DNA from: Devosia pacifica
Lineage (GTDB): Bacteria; Pseudomonadota; Alphaproteobacteria; Rhizobiales; Devosiaceae
Reading direction: 5' to 3'
DNA: 64,000 nt
Assembly (NCBI RefSeq): GCF_014652635.1
Contig: NZ_BMZE01000006.1
Span: forward strand, 1-64,000
The notes under the pieces are model-generated. The model had not been told where the DNA came from and ran no database searches. It saw only the letters and a program-made list of their open reading frames with translations. Below are positions 8,894-16,423 of the stretch, piece by piece. The first letter of the stretch is position 1, and each line of letters begins with the position of its first letter. Made by a program: the position numbers and the translations under genes.

Positions 8894-9573
8894 GTGACTA
8901 CCCACGGAACGCCGCAGAATTTGTAGAACTCGTTACCGGCCTAAGGTTCGAAGACGCCTTCAACCCATACTCGGACCTGTGCTCGGACTTCGACCGTCCC
9001 GACGCCGCTCAGATTCGCCGCCACAACCTGGAGATGGTGCTGGACGCAGCGATCGACCGAGGCGTTGAATCTATTTGGGTGGCCCGTGACCTGGGTTACC
9101 GCGGCGGACGCCGGACCGGTTTGGCCCTGACAGACGAAGCACACCTGGCCGCGCACGCTGACCTGCTGGGCACGCCCCCCTTGTCGCGTTCCACCAATGG
9201 TCCCATGGTCGCTGAACGTACTGCGACCGTGATCTGGCAGATGCTTATTGCCATCAGGCAGCCTGTCTTCCTTTGGAACGTCTTTCCGCTCCATCCTCAT
9301 GTCGCCGGGGACCCTATGTCCAATCGCTGCCATACCCGCAGCGAACGACTGGCCAGTAGGCACGTGATGGTCGGGCTTATCCACCTCCTGGCACCGCGAC
9401 GCGTTCTCGCGATCGGCCGCGATGCTCAGCTGGCACTTGAGGATCTCGGGGTTACCGCAGAGAAGGTCAGGCATCCCAGTTACGGCGGGCAAACCGAGTT
9501 CATCGAGGGCGTCAGCGCACACTACGGCCTGGGTCTCATGGACAAGCACGAAACCCTCCCGCTCTTCGCCTAG
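8890..9573 (+). CDS. Uracil-DNA glycosylase-superfamily protein
   Basis: The 227-residue protein has the layout of a uracil-DNA-glycosylase fold: a motif-1-like RDLGYRGGRRTGLALTDE at about residues 60-77, NVFPLHPH in the middle, and RHPSYGGQ near residue 196, equivalent to the HPS loop that enters the DNA minor groove. Classical family-1 catalytic strings are not identical, so substrate base and activity are uncertain. It is translationally coupled to the MazG-like gene by a four-base overlap. Family knowledge: UDG-fold enzymes excise uracil or modified bases. With a nucleotide pyrophosphohydrolase beside it, a role against phage DNA with altered pyrimidines is plausible but inferred. It could also be a repair gene carried along. 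Confidence 0.68.
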   Translation: MSDYPRNAAEFVELVTGLRFEDAFNPYSDLCSDFDRPDAAQIRRHNLEMVLDAAIDRGVESIWVARDLGYRGGRRTGLALTDEAHLAAHADLLGTPPLSRSTNGPMVAERTATVIWQMLIAIRQPVFLWNVFPLHPHVAGDPMSNRCHTRSERLASRHVMVGLIHLLAPRRVLAIGRDAQLALEDLGVTAEKVRHPSYGGQTEFIEGVSAHYGLGLMDKHETLPLFA

Positions 9574-9639
9574 CGTCCTCCTCTGTCGCGACCCGGAAAA
9601 CTTACCGCGACGCTGCCGCGCGAGCGTGAGCCTGCCCCC

Positions 9640-10407
9640 TCAGGCAGCCGTCCTGAGGAGCCGCGCCGCACAATCGTCTACCAAAGAGAGGACGTCGGCT
9701 TTGCCCCAGCCTTCAGTGTCGAGGCGGGCCGATGTGGAATTCACGGTCAGCGTGCCGACCTCGAAGCCGGATTCTCGGGCGATGAATTCCAGGAGACGGC
9801 CCAGACCCAGCAGGTTGCCCAAAGTCTTTTGGACGTAATAGTGGTTCCGATAGAGCGCGATCATGTGCAGGGAGCCGTTCCGTTCCGGCTTCAACTCGAT
9901 CATGCTCAGGCATTGCCTGTTTAGCGCTTTGCGCAAATCTCTCGCCGGGTCTGAGATGATGATCTCATAACGGTTCTCATAGAAGCGTCCCTCGCGGGCG
10001 TTTTTCAACATCCGGATATTCTCGGCGACCTGGTCGATATGGCCGCCTTTGCGGTCCTGCCAACTGACCATCCGCTCGAAGTAGCGCCCCCATTCGCCCG
10101 GAGTGCACATACGGCGCTTATAGACTTCCATGTAGCGCTCTCGCAGAGCATCGATTCCGTCGCCCCGGTCTAGCGCGGAGGGAAAGATTGTGTTGACCAC
10201 GGTAGAGACGGGGTATGCACCATGTTGCCTGAGAAAGCGGTCCACCGTCATGATCACAGCGTCATCATCATCATCCGCACCAACGGGGTGCTCGATGTGA
10301 AGCATAAGGCCGCCGAGAGTAAGGTTGGGCTCGGCCCGGAGGCGGACTGCTGCCTCAACCCACGCGCGCGTGGGCGTGGATGCCGCCGGCATCGGATTGT
10401 AGAACAT
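9640..10407 (-). CDS. Thymidylate-synthase-like protein, last gene of protease operon
   Basis: A 255-residue protein with a thymidylate-synthase-like core: RQCLSMIELKPE places Cys166 where the synthase nucleophile sits, followed by LHMIALYRNHYY (R187, N188, compare the RS(N/D) phosphate/base-binding motif) and a GNLLGLGRLLEFIA helix. The first half (FPSALDRGDGIDALRERY) also fits TS-like proteins. Canonical ThyA motifs are otherwise degraded, so the substrate is unknown. It may bind or modify a pyrimidine nucleotide. The start at 10407 overlaps the end of the papain-like gene by about 50 bases, so it belongs to the same transcript. The phosphoesterase at 5364-7535 carries a related domain. The gene ends 66 bases from the convergent glycosylase-like gene. 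Confidence 0.65.
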   Translation of the reverse strand: MFYNPMPAASTPTRAWVEAAVRLRAEPNLTLGGLMLHIEHPVGADDDDDAVIMTVDRFLRQHGAYPVSTVVNTIFPSALDRGDGIDALRERYMEVYKRRMCTPGEWGRYFERMVSWQDRKGGHIDQVAENIRMLKNAREGRFYENRYEIIISDPARDLRKALNRQCLSMIELKPERNGSLHMIALYRNHYYVQKTLGNLLGLGRLLEFIARESGFEVGTLTVNSTSARLDTEGWGKADVLSLVDDCAARLLRTAA

Positions 10408-11077
10408 CGCCGTCTCCTTCGCTGATGCTGAATCCGCCGAACAGACGGCGGGCTACATATGTTTCTCTTACCCAAGCATGCCCATCGGCGCCCCAGGCCG
10501 GACCCCACGAATTCCGCACCAGGATGAGGTCCTCACTTCCGATTTGGCCATACCCAACGGCGACCACTGCGTGTCCGCGCTGAGGGTCAATCGGTTCGCT
10601 GTCATCGGGGAGGATGATCTCGTTTCCTGTTCGGAGCCAAGTTGTCGCTGCAGTGAAAGCGGCCGAAACAAAGATCGCAAGGACCACCGGCTTGCCGCCA
10701 TCGAGCGCTTGCCGAACTTGTGCAAGGTTTGTGCCGCAGCCATCTGAGCCGCACCGAAAAAGCGGAGAGACCCCGGAAGGAGGGCGCCATGCGGCGCCGT
10801 CAATGGGCCGACCATCATAGGGCCAGGACGCCTCGAGTGGTTGGCCGATGTCCTGCAGGACTTGGCGGGTGTCCAGTAGAGTGGTACCCTGACTAGGCCC
10901 GGTGCCGGCGCGCTGTGCGGCATGGTGAAACAACCACTCTACGCAGAGGGGATCTACGTCACCACGCGCCTTCTCATGTGCTGCCGAGGCCGCAAACGAC
11001 AAGCATGTAGGGCGGCGGCCCTGATCGCGTACAGGTCCGAGAACAGGCCGCAGATCTTGTACGACATCCAGCGTCAT
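10355..11077 (-). CDS. Papain-like (C1) cysteine protease without propeptide
   Basis: The 240-residue protein has a complete papain catalytic set: Q19 (oxyanion hole) and C25 in RDQGRRPTCLSFA, H169 in RGHAVVAVGYG, and N189 in VRNSWG. It starts directly at the mature domain, with no signal peptide and no inhibitory prosegment, so it should be cytoplasmic and active on folding. The ATG overlaps the stop of the IrrE-chagasin gene (ATGA at 11074-11077), tying synthesis of protease and putative inhibitor together. Chagasin-family proteins inhibit exactly this protease class. I infer a protease toxin or effector controlled by its neighbour; the substrate is not known. A processing enzyme for some other operon product is the alternative. 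Confidence 0.85.
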   Translation of the reverse strand: MTLDVVQDLRPVLGPVRDQGRRPTCLSFAASAAHEKARGDVDPLCVEWLFHHAAQRAGTGPSQGTTLLDTRQVLQDIGQPLEASWPYDGRPIDGAAWRPPSGVSPLFRCGSDGCGTNLAQVRQALDGGKPVVLAIFVSAAFTAATTWLRTGNEIILPDDSEPIDPQRGHAVVAVGYGQIGSEDLILVRNSWGPAWGADGHAWVRETYVARRLFGGFSISEGDGDVLQSDAGGIHAHARVG

Positions 11078-12102
11078 GAGGCAGCCAAGAGCTCCTCGCG
11101 CTGCGGCTCGAACAAACCAGTCTCGTCACTCGTCGCTGTCTTGCAGTACAGTGTCAGGAGCTGCGGATCATCATCAGGGGCCCACGGCCTCACCTCGCGC
11201 AACGTCAGCATTCCCGCCAAGGGCCTCTCCGCATGGGCTAGAACGCGTCGCACGGTGGGCGCGCCGATCTGACCCGCGGGAACGGGTTCCCGTCCGTCTC
11301 TCAGAATTGCGAAGCCAGCGTCGCGAAGTTCGTCGAATGTCCAGACGTAACCGCTTCCGCTGTCCTCCTTAAGTCGAAGCAGGAAGAGATCGTCGCGGCT
11401 CGCTTCAATCACGGCGCCTTGGTCTTGCTCCGTCAGGTGCCACACGTCGACGCGCTGCGCGTTTTTCAACGTGTAGTCGCCCAAGAGCTGTCGTTTCAGG
11501 TCGCGTGGCTCTGCGTTTCGGAGTTGTTGGCCCAGGCTGCGACCGATGACGTGTTCCCGTTCGAGCGCGAAGACCGTGGCACGGTAACTCGTACCGAACC
11601 GGAGAGACGCCTGATATACGGTTTCGGGCTGCTCGAAGTTCCGGGGATTCCAGCCGCGGAGCTCCATCTGCTCTTTGATGAGATAGGGAGGAAGCAGGAA
11701 ATACGAAGCGAATGCATCCGCTTCCCGCTCCTCTGGAGGGACAGCGGGCATTCCCGCAGCGTCATTGGCCCAGGGCGCACGACGCAAGATGCCCTCATCA
11801 TCGGCATGCGGATCATGGCCGAGAAACAGGTGGCCGAGCTCGTGAGCCGCAGTGAACCGCTGCATGCCGAGCGGGCGCCGCGTACTAAGGATTATCCCCG
11901 CAGCGCCATTTTCTCGAATGAACGCCCCGAGGAGCGGCTCGAGAGGCTGGAACATCAGCATCGCGCCCATTCGGGCGATGCACCCAAACACATCGACGCG
12001 CTGTGCGCGAGACGCGCCAATGTCGAGCCGGAGATCCCGCTGGAGCCGCTTGGCACCGCGGATGCCGCGAAGGATGGATTCGCGCTCGCTACGACCGACC
12101 AT
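11074..12102 (-). CDS. ImmA/IrrE metallopeptidase fused to chagasin-like cysteine protease inhibitor domain
   Basis: Start ATG 12102 has an AAGG site upstream and gives 342 residues; an earlier in-frame start at 12141 would overlap the XRE gene more. Residues about 75-180 are an ImmA/IrrE zinc peptidase: HELGH at 87-91 and EREAD at 125-129. Residues about 225-322 match the chagasin (I42) fold: SGSGYVW (248-254, the first inhibitory loop, normally NPTTGYxW), a GAPTVRR segment in the second-loop region, and RPW at 305-307 (third loop). ImmA/IrrE proteins usually cleave a cognate XRE repressor, and here the XRE gene is directly upstream. Chagasins block papain-like proteases, and here one is directly downstream. 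One protein thus seems to link repressor cleavage with protease inhibition. The fusion is unusual as far as I know. Confidence 0.8.
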   Translation of the reverse strand: MVGRSERESILRGIRGAKRLQRDLRLDIGASRAQRVDVFGCIARMGAMLMFQPLEPLLGAFIRENGAAGIILSTRRPLGMQRFTAAHELGHLFLGHDPHADDEGILRRAPWANDAAGMPAVPPEEREADAFASYFLLPPYLIKEQMELRGWNPRNFEQPETVYQASLRFGTSYRATVFALEREHVIGRSLGQQLRNAEPRDLKRQLLGDYTLKNAQRVDVWHLTEQDQGAVIEASRDDLFLLRLKEDSGSGYVWTFDELRDAGFAILRDGREPVPAGQIGAPTVRRVLAHAERPLAGMLTLREVRPWAPDDDPQLLTLYCKTATSDETGLFEPQREELLAAS

Positions 12103-12469
12103 CACCAGATACCTTCGACCTGGAACGCAGGAACTCTGCAAATCTCTGGAGTTCTTGACGATCGTTATCCGACAGAGCGCTTGCGGTGCGCGCTAGGAAC
12201 GCAACATCCGCGGGAACGGCCGGTTCTTTTTCTTCGCCGGTGAACCACGTCACTGGACGCTGATAAAGGCGGGCAAGCTTCTTCAACTCGATGGCGCTGA
12301 CGCCACGGCGTCCATTTTCGATTTCCGACACCGCCGTGCGGGGCAACTCCATGTGTTGTGCGACCTGGTCCTGCTTGAGCCCCACATATTCCCTCGCCTC
12401 GCGCAGCTTTGCGCCGAGGACCAAGCTCTCGTCCTCGGCAACGGCGAGGCCGATCCGTTCAGTGGTCAT
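12089..12469 (-). CDS. XRE-family transcriptional regulator
   Basis: This 126-residue protein carries an XRE helix-turn-helix at about residues 18-75 (LREAREYVGLKQDQVAQHM, then RTAVSEIENGRRGVSAIEL) and a helical tail. Its start forms an ATGA overlap with the stop of the carrier-like gene (12466-12469), and its end overlaps the start of the IrrE-chagasin gene by 14 bases. XRE regulators next to ImmA/IrrE peptidases are typically repressors inactivated by cleavage. The two 17-bp inverted repeats on the operon promoter (12771-12817) are the obvious binding sites, making the operon self-repressed and inducible. The binding is inferred from position and symmetry. Confidence 0.85.
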   Translation of the reverse strand: MTTERIGLAVAEDESLVLGAKLREAREYVGLKQDQVAQHMELPRTAVSEIENGRRGVSAIELKKLARLYQRPVTWFTGEEKEPAVPADVAFLARTASALSDNDRQELQRFAEFLRSRSKVSGDGRS

Positions 12470-12759
12470 GACACGTGCTCTCCTTCAGGCTGCTCTTCAG
12501 TTCGCTGCTCTTCCAGCAACTCTACAACCCGCTGGGTAAAGACAGCCACGCATGTATCCTCGTCATCGAAGCCACCTGGAGGCATTGCCGCCTCAGGTAG
12601 CTTAACGTTGAATTCTTCTTCGATCCGGAGAGCGATCGATATCATGACCAGGGAGTCCACTTGGGGCTCCCACCCTGCCTTCGGGGTTGGTCGATCAGCT
12701 TGGGCGCTCCGTATCTCGTCACGGATTACGTCTTCTATTGTTGCAATCGACACAGTCAT
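12466..12759 (-). CDS. Acyl-carrier-protein-like protein, first gene of protease operon
   Basis: Start ATG 12759 is chosen because a GAGG site lies seven bases upstream and the promoter/operator region lies just beyond; a longer frame to 12801 would run through the operator. The 97-residue acidic protein resembles acyl carrier proteins: VDSLVMISIALRIEEEFNVKLPE contains the D-S-L motif whose Ser36 would receive 4'-phosphopantetheine, followed by an acidic recognition helix. No acyl- or amino-acid-activating enzyme lies in the operon. The gene is first in a five-gene overlapping operon. It may carry an acyl group, act as a protease substrate or sensor, or be a degenerate carrier with a binding role. 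Family assignment is by motif only. Confidence 0.65.
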   Translation of the reverse strand: MTVSIATIEDVIRDEIRSAQADRPTPKAGWEPQVDSLVMISIALRIEEEFNVKLPEAAMPPGGFDDEDTCVAVFTQRVVELLEEQRTEEQPEGEHVS

Positions 12760-12770
12760 CGATGACCTCA

Positions 12771-12787
12771 TGTCTAGAAATCCGACA
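12771..12787. promoter_or_regulatory. Operator 2 of the XRE/IrrE/protease operon
   Basis: TGTCTAGAAATCCGACA is a 17-bp imperfect copy of the upstream operator, with the outer TGTC/GACA arms kept. Its centre is 30 bp from that of operator 1, about three helical turns, and it lies between the -10 box and the first gene's ribosome site. It is a likely repressor site of the XRE protein. Confidence 0.6.
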
Positions 12788-12789
12788 CA

Positions 12790-12818
12790 GATATAGCGCA
12801 TGTCGGAATTTCCGACAA
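12790..12818 (-). promoter_or_regulatory. Promoter of the carrier/XRE/IrrE/protease/TS operon
   Basis: Reading the minus strand, TTGTCG (12818-12813) and TATATC (12795-12790) are separated by exactly 17 bases and resemble -35 and -10 boxes. The -35 lies inside operator 1 and the transcript would start near operator 2. Confidence 0.55.
12801..12817. promoter_or_regulatory. Operator 1 of the XRE/IrrE/protease operon
   Basis: TGTCGGAATTTCCGACA is a perfect inverted repeat with 8-bp arms around one central base. It overlaps the -35 box of the minus-strand promoter, so a bound regulator would block RNA polymerase. Binding by the operon's XRE protein is inferred. Confidence 0.72.
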
Positions 12819-13112
12819 TGGCACTTCAAGCGAATGTGTCATTCGGATAAAAGTCGGGCCTCTGGTGCCCTAATATTCCCGCGCGTGGCGGTCGCTATGG
12901 CTCCGTGATGCCATTAAGGCAGTCTATTGAGCGGAGAAGGGTGTCCGAAATATGCGACGAGTTTCGGACTCAGACAGGGGCAATCTGGCATTGGATTCGC
13001 ATAATAGGCGGAATGGAATTACTGGGCCCTCATAGAGCCACTCCTTCCTTTTTGAGAGATGGCTGCTAAGCATGTGGCGGAACAACGAAGCCCCTTTATC
13101 GTTGCTCCGCTT

Positions 13113-14387
13113 ATGAGTGAAAAACACAGTCAAGTACCGCAGGCTTCAGGGTTCGACAGCACCTTGTCCTTTCTGCGCGAGGGCTACGACTTCATCAGCA
13201 ATCGTTGCGATGACCTCGGAACAGATGGTTTCGAGACAAGGGTGATGCTACGATCTGTTCTGTGCCTGCGGGGCGAAAGCGCTGTTAGTCTCTTTTATGG
13301 ACAGGACCTGTTCACCCGGAAGGGCGCCATGCCGCCCTCAACGCTGCGACTGCTGCAGGACAAAGGTAGCGTTCAATCTCTTGACGGCGAAGCGCATCGG
13401 CACCGTAAGCGGATGTTTTCGCAACTTCTGGTTGGTACCCCGCCTGATCGGATGGTCAGTCTTTTTGAGCGGCATTGGCGGAAAGCTGAGGAAATCTGGA
13501 TAGCAAATGGAGAAACGGAACTTTTCTCAGCGTCCAATCTGGTCTTGACGCATGCGGCCTGGGAGTGGGGCGGATTACCTGCTGACACCATGGACATAGA
13601 TGATCTGTGCGATCAACTGGTTGGGATGGTAGAAAATGCTGGCCGCATCGGCCCACGAATGTGGCGGGAACTCGCCCGGCGTGCGGCACTAGAACGAAGG
13701 CTTGAACGGCTGATCGTTCAACTCCGCAAAGGAGAAATCAAGGCAGCTGACGATGCCCCAGTCAGCTTTATCACGCGTTGGATTGACAGCGATGGAAACG
13801 AGCTGTCCGCAAAGGTCGCTGCGGTGGAGCTGATCAACTTGCTACGCCCTATAGTGGCGATCGGTCGCTGGATACTCTTTTCGGCCATGGCACTCCACCG
13901 CTACCCGCAATGGCAGATACGAATTGCCGCGGGAGCAGATGAATGGATTGAGCCCTTCGTTGAGGAAGTGCGTCGAACGTATCCGTTCTTTCCGGTCATT
14001 GGAGGGCGGGCGCTTCGTCCGTTCTCTTGGGGCGGGAAAAGGTTTGACAGTGGCCAGTGGGTGATGCTCGACCTCTTCAGCACAAACCGAGATGCCAGAA
14101 TTTACCCGGACCCACTTGCAATCCACCCGGAGCGGGCCCCGAGCTGGCGAGATCAAGATTTTCGTTTCATGCCACAAGGGGCAGGCGACCTTCGGAAGGA
14201 TCATCGCTGTCCCGGCGAATGGTTGACTGTGTCGATCATGAGCAGTGCCATCCGCCTGCTTACCCGAGATATGCGGTATCAGGTTGATGATCAGAACCTG
14301 GACATGCCGATGAATAGATTGCCCACGCGTCCTAAAGGTGGCCTACGGATCCGACTCGCGGATCATACGATACAGTCCGCTGACTAG
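13113..14387 (+). CDS. CYP152-family cytochrome P450 fatty-acid peroxygenase
   Basis: The chosen start ATG 13113 aligns with the short N-terminus of CYP152 enzymes (FDSTLSFLREGYDFISNRC); an in-frame ATG at 13059 is possible. The 424-residue protein has the haem thiolate Cys366 in GDLRKDHRCPGEW, very close to the CYP152 signature, and LLRPIVAIGRW with the Arg-Pro pair that holds the substrate carboxylate in these enzymes. Members use H2O2 rather than a redox partner to hydroxylate or decarboxylate fatty acids, which fits the absence of a ferredoxin gene nearby. It diverges from the carrier-protein-headed operon across about 350 bases. Whether it works with that carrier is unknown. Confidence 0.88.
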   Translation: MSEKHSQVPQASGFDSTLSFLREGYDFISNRCDDLGTDGFETRVMLRSVLCLRGESAVSLFYGQDLFTRKGAMPPSTLRLLQDKGSVQSLDGEAHRHRKRMFSQLLVGTPPDRMVSLFERHWRKAEEIWIANGETELFSASNLVLTHAAWEWGGLPADTMDIDDLCDQLVGMVENAGRIGPRMWRELARRAALERRLERLIVQLRKGEIKAADDAPVSFITRWIDSDGNELSAKVAAVELINLLRPIVAIGRWILFSAMALHRYPQWQIRIAAGADEWIEPFVEEVRRTYPFFPVIGGRALRPFSWGGKRFDSGQWVMLDLFSTNRDARIYPDPLAIHPERAPSWRDQDFRFMPQGAGDLRKDHRCPGEWLTVSIMSSAIRLLTRDMRYQVDDQNLDMPMNRLPTRPKGGLRIRLADHTIQSAD

Positions 14388-14576
14388 GCGCCTCGTCGGG
14401 TCGTGATGTCTCCTCAGAGAGTTGCCGCTCCTCCTCAGTGCAACAGCTTGGCCAGAGCCATTCGGCGGCGTGAAAGCGTTCACCTCTGGCAGCTCGCAAA
14501 GTGTCGAACCAGAAGAATGGACGCCGGAACTAGCGAGTCAAAATCAAGTACGAAGCTCAGGAGCCGTGTAGATGAT

Positions 14577-14988
14577 GCCGGCACTTGCCGCGATTGGCCA
14601 GGTTGTCGATGACCTTGCATGTCTCGACACGACCTTGACTGCAGCCGTCGACCATGCGCTTCATTCTGCCGGCAGGGCAGTCAGGCTGGCCATCTTCTCC
14701 TTCACCTCGGTACGCCGAGCCTTTGCGACGAGGTGCGCCTCTTCGCAGGACTAGTCAGGTCAATCCTGCAAGTAGAGCAACAAGGTGCGGATCTGGTCGA
14801 TTTCGAAGCTCAGTTCTCGCGTGGCGGATGAAGGTCAGTCGATAGATGTTATCGCGATCGTAGGTGCGTCGCCCGCTGTCGGTGCGGGGCGGCGTCGGCG
14901 GCAGACCGATCTGTTCGTAGTAACTGACGGTCGTTACCTTGGCGCCGCTCGCCTCCGAAACCTTTCCGATCGCGATCCCGTGACTCAC
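14577..14988 (-). pseudogene. merR-family regulator pseudogene (cadR/zntR-like)
   Basis: From GTG 14988 the frame encodes the MerR DNA-binding domain (HGIAIGKVSEASGAK, VSYYEQIGL, RTYDRDN, LTFIRHA), nearly the same as the intact regulator at 54766-55200. Homology then moves to another frame near 14826 (RELSFEIDQIRTLL), meets a TGA after LQD, and continues in pieces down to about 14577, where GRVETCKVIDNLA is still recognisable. At least two frameshifts and a stop show it is dead. Upstream bases share the ATTGCAAGGAG string and a CTCC...GGAG inverted repeat with the regulatory region of the intact copy, so a divergent metal-transporter gene was probably once here. Confidence 0.75.
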
Positions 14989-15140
14989 GTCCGCTTTCTC
15001 CTACAGTCGCCGGAGCATGTAGGGATTGCAAGGAGTCGCTGCCATGGATGCCGATGTGGAGCCCACTGTGGCCCGAGTTCGGTCAATCAGGACCCGTTTG
15101 TCCTACCATCCACGGTAGAATCTGAGCAAGTGCGCGGGCG

Positions 15141-16127
15141 TCACTGCGGCGCGTTGAGGTCGGGACAAATCAAGGCCGAGCACTGCCGGTTCTGCGCATC
15201 GAGCAGGGCCTGATCGCCGGCCGTGACCATGCCGGTTTCGATGGCGTTCCAGAGCCTGTTGGTCTCGACGCCCTCGACCCCGCATTGGCAATAAGTGGTG
15301 CAGAGACCCGGCGCCGTGCCCCCCGCCTGACATGTCGACTGGCACGAGCGCAGGAAGTCGGCGCTACGCATGGCCAACTGCGGCTGAAAAACCAGGGAGG
15401 CCGGATAGACCAGCCCCAGTAGGATGGGCTGGTGCACCAGATAAAGCAACAGACTCCAGCGCCCGAGCCAAGCCAGTAGGCGCGGCAGTCGTCCGGCTGG
15501 TGCGATGGCTTCAAGGCGCGGCGCCCAAGCCGAGGATAGCACCAGCCGAGTAGCGACAACGCCCAGCAGCACAACACCTAATCCGGGAAAGACCGGCACC
15601 AGATCGTTGGTGGGCGGCGGCACCTGCCAGAAGCCGATCCAGGACCAGGCCTTCTCGTTGAACATGGCATCGGAGTAAAAGAAGGGCAGCACGATGACCA
15701 CCGCGGCTACCCCCGCCGCCAGCCAGAGCGGGGTTCGCACAAAGGCCAGCCCCATCAGGCTGAACAGGGCGATAGCATGCAGCACGCCGAAATAGACAAA
15801 GCTCTGCGGGAAGGCGAACCATGTCGCCACGCTGATGGCTAGCGCACCACCAACAACAAAGACCCAGCGCCTCCAGAAGCTCCGCCAGTGAATGCCGCCG
15901 CGCCCGTGGCCCAACACCAGCCCGACCCCGACCAAGAACAGAAAAACCGCAAGTATGCTGCGCGCAAACAATACCCAGGCCGGGTCGTACCCCACATCGG
16001 AGGCGATGAAGCGGAAATAGCTCAGATCCCAGAACAGGTGATAGACCACCATGGCAATGAGGGCGACGCCGCGAGTGATATCGACAAGGGCAAAGCGCCG
16101 GCGGGGAGTAGCGGCGTTGTCGGTCAT
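15141..16127 (-). CDS. DUF1624 / heparan-alpha-glucosaminide N-acetyltransferase-like membrane protein
   Basis: The start is ATG 16127 (MTDNAATPRRRFALVDITRG), giving 328 residues with about seven to nine membrane spans. The opening LVDITRGVALIAMVVYHLFWDL, with its His in the second span, is typical of the DUF1624 family, which belongs with membrane acyltransferases. The C-terminal 70 residues lie outside the membrane and are rich in cysteine (SCQSTCQ, LCTTYCQCG, CSALIC), suggesting disulfides or a metal site. This tail is not usual in the family as I know it. The substrate is unknown. It lies downstream of the merR pseudogene region with no obvious operon partner. Confidence 0.75.
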   Translation of the reverse strand: MTDNAATPRRRFALVDITRGVALIAMVVYHLFWDLSYFRFIASDVGYDPAWVLFARSILAVFLFLVGVGLVLGHGRGGIHWRSFWRRWVFVVGGALAISVATWFAFPQSFVYFGVLHAIALFSLMGLAFVRTPLWLAAGVAAVVIVLPFFYSDAMFNEKAWSWIGFWQVPPPTNDLVPVFPGLGVVLLGVVATRLVLSSAWAPRLEAIAPAGRLPRLLAWLGRWSLLLYLVHQPILLGLVYPASLVFQPQLAMRSADFLRSCQSTCQAGGTAPGLCTTYCQCGVEGVETNRLWNAIETGMVTAGDQALLDAQNRQCSALICPDLNAPQ

Positions 16128-16423
16128 AGAAAGCGCCCTCATCCGTCCTGCGGGCGACTTCTCCCACGCGGGGGTTAAATTGATAGGGTGCTGGCGTCAA
16201 GAGTGGAGCCTCTGCCACCTCGTTGGCGGGCTCGGCAAGACGGAGGCGGGTGGTGCGGTGCTTCCTACTCGGTGGCGCATTCGCCGAAGTAGGCTCTATG
16301 GCCTCACGTTCCCGGCGTCATCGGCCGTTAATGCTGTTATCCGAGCGGCCTCGCGCAGACGCAACGCAGCAGACCCACTTCCGGCGCCTCGCATTCTAAT
16401 TCAAAATGCAATAGTATCAGGTC

